From NCBI GenBank assembly GCA_964035575.1, contig OZ037921.1:702501-766500 (forward strand): 64,000 nucleotides of DNA, given 5' to 3'. The DNA is from Rhynchopus sp. YZ270_cl-10 (Eukaryota; Euglenozoa; Diplonemea; Diplonemida; Diplonemidae). The notes under the pieces are model-generated. The model did no database searches, was not told where the DNA came from, and saw nothing but the letters and a program-made list of their open reading frames with translations. The position numbers and the translations under genes were made by a program. Shown one piece after another: positions 30,913 through 41,831 of the stretch. Position 1 is the first letter of the stretch, and every line of letters begins with the position of its first letter.

Positions 30913-31894
30913 GGAGGAAAGGGGGTGTCCGCCGGAGGCGAAATTTTTTTTTGAGGGTTCGTCCTACAAGGAGAAAAATTTCGTTTTTGTGTTGTTTCAT
31001 TCCATCCCAGTTCACGGGCACCTCATTCAGTGAAAATGACCGTTCTAAAGTCTCTTAGTTACCCGTCTGCTCTTTTTTTTCTTCCCTAAGGGAATCCCTG
31101 TAGAAAAAAAAGTGCACGATCCCAAAAGTGGTATTCGTATTCCGTCTTAGGAACACCCATGGTTCAACCATGATTTTTTTTTTTTTTTTTTTTCCTGCAG
31201 GTGAGATTTCTCACCTCACTTTTTTTTTTTTTTTTTTTTTTGTGAGATTTCTCACCCCAAAATCTCACCGTGGGAAACACTGTTTTTTCAGGTTAAAAAT
31301 CGGATTTTGTCTTTGCCAAAATTTTTTTTTGGGTCGACCTTGGGTGGTCGACACCCATATAGCCGTGGAACCCGTTGTAGGACCTCAAAACACCTCGTGG
31401 GTGCACTTTCTGGCGGTTTTGGCCCAGTATGACCACCAAAACACGTCGGTGGTCGACCTCATGGTCGACCCCATGGTCGACCATGGTCGAGGAGGTCATT
31501 TTCATGGTCGACCACGTGGTCGAGTGGTCGCCTTGCTGAAGGGGGTTTGCTTTGGAGCAAACATCCAGCGGATACAGGCACTGAAAAAGGAAAACTTGAA
31601 AGACGAACAGGCCTTTTAAACTCAAGGATCGCACCAAATTGAACTGACAAAGAGCTGGGTCGAGGGAGGGGGGGAGTAATGGAGCTAGAAGAATCGGAGC
31701 TCAAAGCCCAGTACCCGAGTAAACAGAAGAAAACTTTGATGAATGTGTCTTATTCGTGCTTACATCCAATATAAAAAAAACTGTTCTATTTTTGAGTACT
31801 TTTAACCGAAGATGAATCGGTCCTTTACTAAGACTACGCTTGCTCCGACAATGCACGTCGACTTGGTCAAGTGAGGTATAAAAAAAGGGGAGTC

Positions 31895-31934
31895 TTTTAG
31901 ATGAACCTAAGCTGCTGATGCTTAGTCACCTTGT
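31895..31934. repeat. Hairpin repeat copy
   Basis: TTTAGATGAACCTAAGC, TGCTGAT, GCTTAGTCACCTTG. Same stem as the 27619 copy. Confidence 0.7.
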
Positions 31935-32328
31935 AACAGTTACTATTAAAAAAATCGCACAATATCTCTGTACACACCCCCCGGGGGTGGTATTGAAACC
32001 AAATATAGTGAGGTTGGAATAAGGTGATCCAAGCATCCCATGCCTAGCCACAACATGTCCATTTCGGCAAATTGACCCCACCACAGCGCGGACGGATTCC
32101 GGAAATGCAAATGCAGGTGTTTTTCGCGTCAAACACAACGACCAAAAAAAAAGTACCCATTTTCCCGCCCTGTTTATTTGCATGCTTTGAACAAAAAACG
32201 CGAAAAAAATTTCGAGTATTTAGGAATAAGCCTTGCAATGTAAACGGCAGACAGCACCCCACTGGACACCCCTCCAGAAGATAGCCCCCTCCCCCCAACA
32301 CAGAAACGGAGTGGAGCAGCGGTATAAG

Positions 32329-32402
32329 AAGCTGTGGTTGATGCAGGCCACCTCCAACTGACCCACTGTACGATGCCAGCCATCCTGATGAAAGCACAAG
32401 AA
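32329..32402 (+). repeat. TGTACGATGCCAGCC repeat (copy 3)
   Basis: GTTGATGCAGGCCACCTCC, AACTGACCCACTGTACGATG, CCAGCCATCCTGATGAAAGC. Confidence 0.65.
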
Positions 32403-33367
32403 ACACGACGTTGCGTCAAAAAGGCGAATGCTGATCCACAACAACGCCACTGCCCACACCCATACCCTCTTGGGCAGGACCGCCTTCCCTCTGCCCCCCC
32501 CTCACTGAATCTCCCCCTCCCCTCCCTCCCTCCGTGTCGTATCCAAACCAGCATAGGTAGGGAAACACACACAGTGTACACGCACAAAACGCACATCGTT
32601 ACGCACCACCCTCCCCCTACTCAAGGACTTAATGCAGCAGAGATATGGTCCCACACAGAGGCGGTATAAATGCATATGGCATGCTACCCAGACAGAGCTA
32701 ACGTACCTCTAGGAGGTCTTCCGAACACACAAAATGCTTTGAATGTTATTGGGAAAAGAAACAACAAAGTCTGAATACAGCAAAAGCCCTCGGTTGTGGG
32801 TTTTGCAGGGTATCTAGACAAAGATGCATAAAACTGCAAAGAAAAAACGAAACCTTCTCGCACCGTAACTACCCCCTGGGAGCTAAACCCATAACCCCAC
32901 TCACGACGTACCAACATCCCCCTCCACTGAGCTGCAACATCGCAGGTATGTGCAAAAAAAGCAAAAAAAACACCCACACAACCACAATAGTCGCTATTAG
33001 GACATCAGATTCAAGCTTTTCTCCTCTCGCAAAGAAAAAGAGCAGAACCTAAAAACGCAGCTCGGTAGTGCTCACATCATGCAACAAACAAAACTAAGAG
33101 TCCAGACAACCCCCTCCCTTTTGTGCACACCCCCCACAGCGTAAAACAGCAAAACGGCGGTGGGGCTTTATGGACGCTGCAAACGACGTTCACCAGGAAG
33201 GGAACCTCATGCACACGACACACAGCAAGCACGCACACCCTCCTCCTCCTCCTCCTCCTCTCCTCCCCCACCCCTCCCCCCCAACCAACCAACACTCACC
33301 TCACGCTCCAACGAATCACCCTCCCTCTCTCTCTCTCTCTCTCTTTCTCACTCACTCTCTCCTACTC

Positions 33368-36300
33368 TCATCTCAAATAGTCCTCTGATTCTGTTGAAGG
33401 TTGCGACGCAGATTCGTCTGAAGAGTCTGGGATGTCCCCATGGAGTGCAGGGGAGGCGGTGACACGGGTGCCCGGACGGCGGAAGGGGTTGATGGGAGGG
33501 AGGCTGCTTTCCGAACAGAAGGATGCGACCGGTTCGTCCTCGTATGGGACTTCCATGCCGCAGTCAGAGAAGACGTCTGGGTCGAAGTCCAGGTCTTCGT
33601 CGCCACTGCTGCTTGCAGTGCGTCTCTGCGGACCTCCTGTTGGCCCACCTCCACCCGCACCCCCCACCCCGCTGCTGCTCCTCCCATAAATCTCGTAAGG
33701 TCCCGGAAGCCAATATAACGGAAACAGTGGCGGTGGATTCCCCTGCCCAAACCCCATCTGGCAATACGCCACCCACCCCCGCAACGCAACCGCTAACGGG
33801 TCGTTTATCGTCACCATCCTCAAAATCGCTGCACTCACATTATAATCCCCTACACTCATCGCCTGCACTGCACCATTGTAATCTGCGTACACATTGCCTT
33901 GTTCTATCCCAGGATTCGCGCTGGCCCATGGAGGAAGAACTCCTTCATCAGGAACCCGACTGCCTACGACAGAAAAAAGCATAGTGGATTCAGTGGAACG
34001 ACGGAGGGTACAGCTTACGACAGCGCGGAGGCAGTACCGTGCAGGGTCCAATGCAGCTGCAACAGAACGGTCTGTGAGAACAGGGATACCCCAACGGCAT
34101 CCTACACGCTCCATTTTGCGTACTGTGGAGCCTACTTCGCCTATGATGTCGTAGAGGCGCTCCACAGAAGACCCGACGTTACCACAGAGTGCGCGACCAG
34201 AGTAGACTGCTTGGTTTGCGTCTAACGTCCCTCTGGTTGGAGCAACGCCAGAAGAGGAAGGGTCGCTGGCAGAAGAGGGTGAAGCCTGCTCCTTCTCTGC
34301 TGCAGGTGTCAGGATGGGTATCACAGAGGTCGCTGCAGAGATCTGAAGGGCACATTCAATGGCGCGTGTCTTGTGTCCCGGGCAGGAGCGTACAGCGTTG
34401 AAAGAAGCGGAGACTCGGTCACCTTGGAAGTCGTGCACCACACCACGGTGTCTGCCCAGAACAGCAGCAATGTCGGATAAATACCTAGAGTGCAGTGTGA
34501 TCAACCCAGAGCGTCCCATCGTGCGGGATAGGACGTGAAATGAACGGATGTTCGTCATAAGGAGCGACACCCTGGTGAGCATCAGCTCGGTGCTGAAGGA
34601 GACGTTCTTCTTTGGTGAGAGGCGCGATCTCCGCGAGGAGGGTGAGGTGATGGAAACACCGAGGGTCGGTACATTGTTGTTTTGTGTGTCGGTTTGGAGG
34701 TTGTTGATGTTGAGCACTGCGTGGACGGGAGGGTGCGCATCGTGTTCATCATCAGAGCTGTTCGAGGAGGCGCCGTCTCCGTTCACCTCTACGCGGAGCT
34801 GTTTGGGGTGCTGCTTCTTTCTGTGCCTCCGTAGGGTCGACTGTGCATTGACCTGCGGCTCCTCCTCGTCTGAAGAGCCAGATGAAGTAGACGGTGTTGC
34901 CTCGCTTTTAACACTCTGACAATCCCGCCCCCGTCTCCTACCCGATTCAAACTCCTGATTTGACATCCCCTGAGCCTGTCGTGACAAGAGATGCACCGGG
35001 CTCGCCATCTGACTAGCCGGTTGTGAATCAGTAGGAGACCCCTCCTGACTCTCCTTCTCCTCGACCCCCTGCATCAGAACGCTCTGCGGTAAGTACTGCC
35101 GGTACTCTCGCAGGTCCGCGACCATCTTCCGGAAGCTCTCCTGCATGGAAGCCACCTCATAGATGTCGCTCTTGTTCTCGTCCTCCCCCAAGGTGCCCCC
35201 CTCCTCCTCGATCTCATCCGCATCCAACGCCATGACACTCACATACTGCATGTTTGTCACCAATTGCGATAACGGTAGTAGTGTGGAGTACACCCCCGCA
35301 TACACAACAGAGCCGCACACAACAGAGATTAGTACTGCGAAGAGCAGGGCTACAACAGACGCACTGTCGCTCTGCCCCATCAGGTCGGAGTAAGGCAGTG
35401 CAATCGACACCAGGAGAAACGTGGCTGGGGTGCCTTTGACCTCGACTGGATACGACACGACCACGTAGGCCTCCCCCTTCAGATCTGTCTGGAGCAGCAT
35501 GGACCCCCCCAAAGCGTTTTGCAGCGACCCCACAGCCCCATCGATCGCAATGAATGAGTGTTTGATCACACTGGTGTTCGGCCATGTCAGCATGTTGAGG
35601 TCGCGCTCACCACCCAGTGGGTTCGTATCCTCCTCTAGAGCTGAGGCCTGCAGGTTGGCTGCAATGAAGTACCAGTCAGGTGTCGCCACGCTGCACACAG
35701 CGTTGGGTGTGGGACGCAGCATCCTCAACAGGTACGGGCTCAGCCCCTTGAACGAATAGTCGACTGCCGCAGTGCCGACGTACTTAGCGTCAGGCCCCCA
35801 CATGCCCACAGAGACAGTCATCCCCATATGCCCCAAATGAAAGTCGTAAGGAGTCCAAAGTGGGTCCGAAGGAACGTCCCCATGAGCAGGGAAGTACCAC
35901 GACCGCTTTGTGGTGTCCAACGGTTCGTGCATCACCATCGTGGTAGCATTGCCGTGTGTGCCGTTGGTCGCCAATTCGAACTGGAAAAGACGTGTCTCCG
36001 ATCCTGACATGCAGTACTCCCGCTTGTCCTCAGGAACGTACTTACACGAATGCCCACAACGGTACATTTGATCGGCAGGAAGCGTATCGCAACGTGCCCG
36101 AATGATACCAGCACTGCTCGCATTGCTGATACCCAAAGACTCACAGAACCCCCTGTCCACATCCCCAACCCACATAGGACACTCCGCCAACACCGCAGGG
36201 ACGTCGTCCCCAGGCAGGATGGATGTGTAATAGCCCAGCTCCCCACTGCTGTACCCCTCCAGCTTCCCATTCGCCAACCCTACGTAGACCAACTCGATCG

Positions 36301-36910
36301 ATTCCGATGCGGTTGTGTACGTGTTTAGTGCCCATTCCAGCGCACTGTGTGTTTGTGGATACCCCGTGACGTTGAACCCCCCCTTCGCAGTTAGGTATTG
36401 GATGAGCAAAACCAGTTCTGCACCCACATCAAGCTCGCGTTGAACGTCGTACACCACCACCTCTGCAGCACTGCGCAGGAGTTGTTCTGTTTTCTCAAGA
36501 ATGACATCCCGGGTTGTGTTGTACGTGATGTACCACGTGACGATACCTACCACAATCAACGCGGACCACGTGACCAAAACCAGCACTGCCGGAAGCGACA
36601 CTGACGGCGGGTCTGCACAGATGAGCCGCACACCTACATATGCCACTGCAATCGCCGTGCCTGCGACGGAAAGAGTGATCGCAACAACGTGCATGACGTT
36701 CATGTTGTCAGGGTAGTCCTCTTTGACAAAGGGGATGTCCCGCGCACGCTCGTGTCCGTTAGATTCATGAGGCAACTCAGTCCCATTTAACCCCGCCACA
36801 TCAAAGGGGCCAGAGTCAACAGGCGAAGGCGCAAGATCCTTTGTCACACCCTCCACGACAGTGCAGCACACTGCACACAACGCCACACGCAAAAGAGATG
36901 CGAACGACAT
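33368..36910 (-). CDS. Receptor-like membrane protein with a degenerate class III nucleotide-cyclase domain
   Basis: 1180 residues. A signal-like hydrophobic start (1-22) is followed by two membrane segments (about 73-95 and 104-125). A Cys-containing extracellular sensor of about 400 residues with glycosylation-type NxT/S sites resembles a Cache domain (VGTAAVDYSFKGLSPYLLRM, YVVVSYPVEV). A further membrane segment lies at about 525-548, then a Ser/acid-rich linker. A cyclase-homology domain starts at about 780 (LLMTNIRSFH, HRGVVHDFQGDRVSASFNA, GRALCGNVGS). Active cyclases have Asp in the first metal site (F-x-D-I); here it is Asn, while the second Asp (GD) is kept. The domain may therefore be inactive or regulatory. 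The layout recalls Cache-type receptor cyclases of protists. The ATG at 36910 lies about 60 bases after a T/C tract ending CACACAG. Confidence 0.82.
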   Translation of the reverse strand: MSFASLLRVALCAVCCTVVEGVTKDLAPSPVDSGPFDVAGLNGTELPHESNGHERARDIPFVKEDYPDNMNVMHVVAITLSVAGTAIAVAYVGVRLICADPPSVSLPAVLVLVTWSALIVVGIVTWYITYNTTRDVILEKTEQLLRSAAEVVVYDVQRELDVGAELVLLIQYLTAKGGFNVTGYPQTHSALEWALNTYTTASESIELVYVGLANGKLEGYSSGELGYYTSILPGDDVPAVLAECPMWVGDVDRGFCESLGISNASSAGIIRARCDTLPADQMYRCGHSCKYVPEDKREYCMSGSETRLFQFELATNGTHGNATTMVMHEPLDTTKRSWYFPAHGDVPSDPLWTPYDFHLGHMGMTVSVGMWGPDAKYVGTAAVDYSFKGLSPYLLRMLRPTPNAVCSVATPDWYFIAANLQASALEEDTNPLGGERDLNMLTWPNTSVIKHSFIAIDGAVGSLQNALGGSMLLQTDLKGEAYVVVSYPVEVKGTPATFLLVSIALPYSDLMGQSDSASVVALLFAVLISVVCGSVVYAGVYSTLLPLSQLVTNMQYVSVMALDADEIEEEGGTLGEDENKSDIYEVASMQESFRKMVADLREYRQYLPQSVLMQGVEEKESQEGSPTDSQPASQMASPVHLLSRQAQGMSNQEFESGRRRGRDCQSVKSEATPSTSSGSSDEEEPQVNAQSTLRRHRKKQHPKQLRVEVNGDGASSNSSDDEHDAHPPVHAVLNINNLQTDTQNNNVPTLGVSITSPSSRRSRLSPKKNVSFSTELMLTRVSLLMTNIRSFHVLSRTMGRSGLITLHSRYLSDIAAVLGRHRGVVHDFQGDRVSASFNAVRSCPGHKTRAIECALQISAATSVIPILTPAAEKEQASPSSASDPSSSGVAPTRGTLDANQAVYSGRALCGNVGSSVERLYDIIGEVGSTVRKMERVGCRWGIPVLTDRSVAAALDPARYCLRAVVSCTLRRSTESTMLFSVVGSRVPDEGVLPPWASANPGIEQGNVYADYNGAVQAMSVGDYNVSAAILRMVTINDPLAVALRGWVAYCQMGFGQGNPPPLFPLYWLPGPYEIYGRSSSGVGGAGGGGPTGGPQRRTASSSGDEDLDFDPDVFSDCGMEVPYEDEPVASFCSESSLPPINPFRRPGTRVTASPALHGDIPDSSDESASQPSTESEDYLR

Positions 36911-37370
36911 TGGTGACGCTTTTGATATAGCTTCCGTGATTTACATATGCATGAGCAACGCTGTGTTGGTTCCTGTGTGAGGTGATAAAGAAAAATTGAA
37001 AGCTACAAAACAGAGATCATCAACGATTACTTAACCACGCAAGGAGAGAACGGAACCAAGAACAGAACCACCATCCTTCAGATGAGAATACTGCAGCGGG
37101 TCGTCGACATTTGACAGGCAGAATGACAAACCTCCAAAAGACAGAACAACAGGTTGGGTTCCGTCAAGAGAGGCATAAAATGTAGAATTGGAGGAAAGAC
37201 TGCACACATGTACAAATCTGCCACATGAACCTATTTCTTATTCGCTATTTTGGACACCACACATTGTTGTGAAACAAGGTGGTTACAAAGAGATACTGAG
37301 TTAAACAGAAAGTTAGAATGAAACATGGCACCTATGCTGGGGTGGGGGTGGGGGAAACTTCGAACATGAT
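36911..37370. other. Intergenic gap between the RING gene and the cyclase-like gene
   Basis: Contains the likely acceptor of the cyclase-like gene (minus strand TTTTTCTTTATCACCTCACA, CAG ending at 36973). Otherwise I see nothing; no repeat family of this window is present. Confidence 0.5.
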
Positions 37371-39920
37371 CTACAGCGCTGTGATGGACTGCGACCTTGA
37401 CACACTACCTAGCGTGCTCTGTAGGTCTGTGAGCACCTGCCTTCTGTATGTGTACCTGCCCACGAGGAGGTCGAATGTTTTGAGGGGGGTTGTGTGCGCA
37501 ATGGTATAGTCGTCGCACTCTGGGCAGAATCCGTCACCGTGGTTGTTCCGTTTGGAGCTTTTGTCGAGACATTTACGGCAGAATGTGTGTCCACACGGGC
37601 TGCAGAGGGTAGGGTTCTTCAGTACCTCCAAGCACGACAGACATGTGTACGCGCTCTCGCAAGACTCTTCGGACGCCATAAGCTTGCGTATCGCAAGAGA
37701 TGTCTGTGACTGTGCGGTGTGCAGCTGCTCCAGGGTAGCGGTGATGCTCTTCTCCTTCGTCTTCACCTCCTCCATCTCAGCGATGGCCTCCTGCATGCCA
37801 CGCTTCGACGTTTCAGCCGCCTTCCTGTACTCCTCCATCTTCTCCTGGCTCTCAGCAGCAAGCCGCAGCTCGACCCCCAGCTTGCGCAGCTCCTCCTGCA
37901 GCGTCTGGCACACATCTTCCTTCTCGGAAAGCGACCTCGCAGTCTGCTGCTCCTCCTCCCTGCGCTGCCGCTTCAGGTGTTGGATTTCCTCTGTCGCGTT
38001 CTCAAGCTCCATCTGGACTGCCTCTGTGGCCGCGTTCTTCTCCTTCACGATGCCATTGAGGGTCGTGATTTGGTTGTTCAGAAGTGCGCAGTTCTCTGCG
38101 TGCCGTGCAGACTCTTCCTTCAGCTGCATGACAGTGTGGGTGAGGGTCGTTGCCTCCTCAGCTGCCTTCGTGCCTTTCAGCTTTTCCTGTTCGAGCTCGT
38201 CTCGCGACTCACGGAGAAGCTTTGTAAGGGAGAGGACCGTTTCGCCGAGCTCCTGCTGCGCTTTGGCTTGCTCGACGTTCTGCTGGAGATGGGCATCGCG
38301 GAGGGTGTGCTTCTCGTCCTCGCTCTGCTGCTGGCGGATGCGCTCCTTCTCCTGCTCCTCCACGAAGCGGCTGCGGAGGCTGTCTAATGCGTCCTTCTGC
38401 CGTCTGTCGCTATCCACCTTCAAGGCATCGAGCTCAGACGCAAAGCGGCGTGCCTGTGTTTCCGTTGTGTCCACCCACCGGGAACGTTCCTCCTCAAAGC
38501 CTTTGCGTACGTCCGCCAAGGCAGCCTCGTGGTTGCGTGCCATCAGAGCAAGGCTCTTCTCAAAGTGTGCCTTGCTGCTCTGTGTGCTGCTCTCAGTATC
38601 GCGTAGTGTCTGTGCCATGCTGTTGGAGAGCTCAAGGTTCTGGTGCTTCCACGTCTTGAGCTCAGCCTCGCAGGCGTCGAGCTTGCCTTGCAGGTCCGCC
38701 TCCTTGAGGGCCCATTCGTTGGAGAGTGTGCGCTCGCGCTCCTTGCTGTGCTGTGCATGCTCTTCGTACTCATCCCACTTCCCTTTCATATCTTCAGTGC
38801 TCTTTGAGAATTTGTCCTCCAATCTGCGTTTGTCCCTCCGCAGGTCGCCTATGGTACTTTCAAGTTGCAGTGCCTTACCTTCAGCCGCACGCTGCAGCTC
38901 GTGGTGCTTGCTTGCCTGCAGTGTCGCTTGCGTCTCCATTGCGTTGATCTTCTTTTGAAGCTCGCCTTGAAGCGACGTGAATGATGCTGCCTCTTCATGC
39001 CATAGTCCGTTGATGCCTTGCAGGGCAGTGGCTGCTTTGCTTATATTCTCTTGCAGTGCACGGATTCTGCTGGACACGAGAAGACTTGACTCAAGCTCTT
39101 TAGGGTCATTTGTATCGCGCTTGAAGGAAGGTATCTTTGTACGCACATCGGCGAGCAGCTGTTTGCATGCCTTTGTGGCAGGTGGTGTCGCTTTGTTGAT
39201 ACGCTCATTTGCACCGTCTACGCCAAGGCGCATCATGTCAAGGAAGGACTTTGAGTCGTTCTCCATTTTGTACACATTATCGATCAACTCAGTGAAAACC
39301 TGCTTTGTACTGAGCGACTCCTGCTGCATCTCGTGGGAGCGTGTCTTGGCAAGACCAAGAGAGCGTTCCACTGCATCCTTTTCGCGTTGCAGATCCGAAA
39401 TGAGTTCCCCACGCTTGCCCAACTCTGCCTCTGTCGCTGTCTTGTAGGACGCATACTCTGAAAGCGTTTTGTCAAAATCGGATTTCTGTATGAGGTTCAT
39501 CCGTACCTCCCCTCGGAGACCTTCCAGCTCTGAACGGAGGGTAGAGATCTTTGCGGCAGCCTCGCTGAATTGGCTGCGTTCGGCGGAGTACATTTCGCTT
39601 AGGGATTCGAAGTTGCGTTGTACGCTGTTGATAGCGTCGGTACGGCTGTCGAGCTCGGTCTTCTGCTCATCAAGCTTGCGTTGAAGCAACACAACGTAGT
39701 TGTCTGTACTCATAGAAGATTCAGGCGGCAGTGAGGCAACAGACCCACCTGAAGCTGCCAATGCGGTATTTGAGTCGCGTACAATGCCACTCCCCTTCCG
39801 TGGTAAGCTCGGCTGTGTAGGGTACGGGTGCGACTCCTTGTGCGCCACTGCAGGTCCACTCAAAAAATTCCTCCCCGAAGCAGTCCGGGTCGTCTTAATC
39901 TCCTTGACGATTTTCGCCAT
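37371..39920 (-). CDS. Long coiled-coil protein with C-terminal RING finger
   Basis: 849 residues. After about 60 unstructured residues almost the whole protein (about 75-745) is charged heptad-type coiled coil. A C3HC4 RING finger follows at about 757-803: CLSC, CSPCGHTFCRKCL, FCPEC. RING domains recruit ubiquitin-conjugating enzymes. A coiled coil ending in a RING is the layout of Bre1-type and of some basal-body or cytoskeletal E3 ligases, but no signature picks between them. The ATG at 39920 follows TTTAG at 39944, which is preceded by a strong C/T tract. No introns are evident. Confidence 0.85.
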   Translation of the reverse strand: MAKIVKEIKTTRTASGRNFLSGPAVAHKESHPYPTQPSLPRKGSGIVRDSNTALAASGGSVASLPPESSMSTDNYVVLLQRKLDEQKTELDSRTDAINSVQRNFESLSEMYSAERSQFSEAAAKISTLRSELEGLRGEVRMNLIQKSDFDKTLSEYASYKTATEAELGKRGELISDLQREKDAVERSLGLAKTRSHEMQQESLSTKQVFTELIDNVYKMENDSKSFLDMMRLGVDGANERINKATPPATKACKQLLADVRTKIPSFKRDTNDPKELESSLLVSSRIRALQENISKAATALQGINGLWHEEAASFTSLQGELQKKINAMETQATLQASKHHELQRAAEGKALQLESTIGDLRRDKRRLEDKFSKSTEDMKGKWDEYEEHAQHSKERERTLSNEWALKEADLQGKLDACEAELKTWKHQNLELSNSMAQTLRDTESSTQSSKAHFEKSLALMARNHEAALADVRKGFEEERSRWVDTTETQARRFASELDALKVDSDRRQKDALDSLRSRFVEEQEKERIRQQQSEDEKHTLRDAHLQQNVEQAKAQQELGETVLSLTKLLRESRDELEQEKLKGTKAAEEATTLTHTVMQLKEESARHAENCALLNNQITTLNGIVKEKNAATEAVQMELENATEEIQHLKRQRREEEQQTARSLSEKEDVCQTLQEELRKLGVELRLAAESQEKMEEYRKAAETSKRGMQEAIAEMEEVKTKEKSITATLEQLHTAQSQTSLAIRKLMASEESCESAYTCLSCLEVLKNPTLCSPCGHTFCRKCLDKSSKRNNHGDGFCPECDDYTIAHTTPLKTFDLLVGRYTYRRQVLTDLQSTLGSVSRSQSITAL

Positions 39921-39943
39921 TTTTTTTCACCAACTTTTTATAC

Positions 39944-39971
39944 CTAAATATATGGGGGGAAAGGAGGAGAG
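39944..39971 (-). promoter_or_regulatory. Candidate trans-splice acceptor of the RING gene
   Basis: The minus strand reads TCTCCTCCTTTCCCCCCATA, TATTTAG, then 23 bases to the ATG. It is the strongest acceptor-like site in the window. Use by a spliced leader is inferred. Confidence 0.5.
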
Positions 39972-40218
39972 ATTTCATTGAATTAAAAAATGTCTTTTTT
40001 TTGTGTGCTACCTTTCACAGAAGACAGTGGGGGGGAAAAATAGAACAAAGAAGTGAAAGGCAGGCATCTATCTGAAACAACGTCGGGTACGACGCCATCT
40101 CTTTTATGTGCACATTCGCTAATGACATTGCTTCCCGGTTTGTGTTGTGGTCTTCTGCATTGGAAGGTCATAGGTACTCCCAACGCTGTAGTTACCAACC
40201 AGAAAAGCGTTCAAAAAG

Positions 40219-40258
40219 CTTTGTAAGATGAACCTAAGCCTCGCGCGCTTAGTCACCA
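40219..40258. repeat. Hairpin repeat copy
   Basis: TTTGTAAGATGAACCTAAGC, CTCGCGC, GCTTAGTCACC. Confidence 0.7.
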
Positions 40259-41635
40259 AAAAAAAAAGAGAAAAAAAAAAAGAAAAAAAACAGACCAGAA
40301 CTGAATAGAACTAAAGGCTGTGCAACCTTTTACAAAGTATATAAAGTGTCCCCCCCTCCTGTGGTGTATCAATCAGCCACTGAAATGGGCGCTCAATATC
40401 TGAAGGTTTGGGAGTATAGTGTGTTGTCGAATTAACAAATCCCTCCTCCCCCTCTCACCGGTTTGCAACGATGAAATCGCAAAAAAAACTACAAGTCAAG
40501 TCATTTACTTCATCGTGCAATAGGGGAAAAGCTGAAGCAGGGGTTAAGTTAGGGCGGGTTTCTGGGTTTTCAAAACCCGGTTTTCGGGTTTTCGGGTTTT
40601 TCAAAAAAAAAAAAAAAAAATGGAATCCGAAAAAAAAAAATCCAAATTTTTGGGTGGTGTAGGCTGGGAAGGTGGGGTAGGGGTGGGGGCGGAGCCCCCA
40701 CCCCACCCTCTAAGAAAAAAAATATCCTCCCGACCCAAACAAACCCCCGGTCAGAACTGGGAATTATTCATATGAAGAGGCAACAGGGATCTCTGGCGAA
40801 CTTCGGGTTCAGTACTAGTGTTGCGAGAGTGCGGGTGAAGCAGGACGTGGGAACTGAGGTCGGTGAGGGGTACACCAGTCCTGTTCTTCAAATTTATGCT
40901 CCAAAATTGTTAGGACAAATCCAAAAATCCCCAGCCCCCCATTTTTTGGTGGGATTTTTGAACTTTGCCCAAAAATCGCGGAATTTTTTTTTCGCTCGCT
41001 ACGCTCGCGGAGGTGCACCTTAAAATTTTCCCGCTCGCTGCGCTCGCGGAGGGGATTGGTTATTTTTCGCAAAATCCAGAAAAATCGAAAAAAACCCAGA
41101 AAACCCGACTCAGCGAGAAAAAAAAAAAGCTAACTTAACCCCTGGCTGAAGGGAAGAAAAAAAGAAAAAAAATCGCAGCAGAAAGACAGAACTAATCCTC
41201 TGTGTGATTCAACACTTTTTTTGTTTGTTTGAAAAGAAAAGAGAAATTGAAAAAAGGTACAATCGCCTCGGACACCGGAGCGGATGCAGGCACTGTAAAA
41301 GAAAAAAATTGTTTTCTTGAATTTTGACTGCAAAAAAAACAGCCGTTCGAAATATTTTTGTAACATCTGAACTCGAAAAAGTCGTCGGAATAAAAGCTAG
41401 GCGTTTACCGGTAAAAAAAACAACGAAAAACCCCCGGAGCAAAATAAAAGGGATAGCGATTAATATACGGGTCGTGTTTTATGCTCGAGGAAAAAACGCG
41501 TGGGGATGACTTCAGAGTTGTTCGTTTTTTTTTTCGTTTTTTGGAAAGGTTGTGCGAGAATATGTCCATATTTGTCTTCACACCCTCTCCTGTGTCACTT
41601 CACAGAGGAAGAAACTGTGACTAATAGAAAATCCG

Positions 41636-41678
41636 TTTTATATGATGATCCTAAGCCTCTCGTGCTTAAGTCACCTTG
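41636..41678. repeat. Hairpin repeat copy
   Basis: TTTATATGATGATCCTAAGC, CTCTCGT, GCTTAAGTCACCTTG. Confidence 0.7.
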
Positions 41679-41831
41679 AAAAAATAAAAGTGAAAAACCA
41701 AAATAAATAAGGGGGAAGTGACAGAACATCCTGGGGGTCGCTACAATCAAGTGTTCAAGAAAAGAAAGAAATGTGAAATGGGCAGGCTACATCTCAACTC
41801 TATGGGAGCACTAGTCACGAATAAAAAATAA

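Larger units (their letters stand above)
27689..31535. mobile_element. 3.85-kb non-autonomous DNA transposon with GGTCGACC-palindrome ends
   Basis: The ends are inverted repeats of about 31 bp: CAAGGCGACCACTCGACCAC at 27689 and the inverse ending GCCTTG at 31535. They are flanked by a 7-bp direct repeat CTGAAGG (27682-27688 and 31536-31542). Both sub-ends are packed with GGTCGACCACGTGGTCGACC-type palindromes. A second inverted pair (CAGTGTTTCCCA near 28489, inverse near 31275) lies further in, as in foldback elements. Inside are a duplicated GCGGAGC/GCGCCGCAGGC block, a reversed SINE-like piece and a 7-bp satellite. No transposase is visible. The flanks look like a SINE-like block (GATAGTGCA...GGATACAGGCACTG) that the insertion split. 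Confidence 0.75.
31543..33367. other. Intergenic region downstream of the cyclase-like gene
   Basis: No gene found. It contains a hairpin repeat (31895-31934), a reverse copy of the GCATTTCCGGAATCCGTCC block (about 32050-32125, forward at about 42487-42560), the GATGCCAGCC repeat (32329-32402), an AAAACGCAGCTCGGT block (33053; also 53334) and a CT microsatellite at about 33322-33350. The C/T-rich end is probably the 3' untranslated part of the next gene. Confidence 0.55.

Noticed and set aside
30267-31033. Long open frames on both strands (YCVLCTV or TVHSTQY repeats)
   Set aside because: They arise from the pure 7-bp satellite, which has no stop in any frame of either strand. No independent coding signal flanks it.
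32860-32970. Minus-strand CAGCTCAGTGGAGG considered as a tRNA A-box
   Set aside because: The downstream B-box and cloverleaf do not form, and no closing stem was found.
37543-38958. 471-codon plus-strand open frame rich in Ser and Cys
   Set aside because: Antisense to the coiled-coil RING gene and caused by its Glu/Lys/Gln codon bias.
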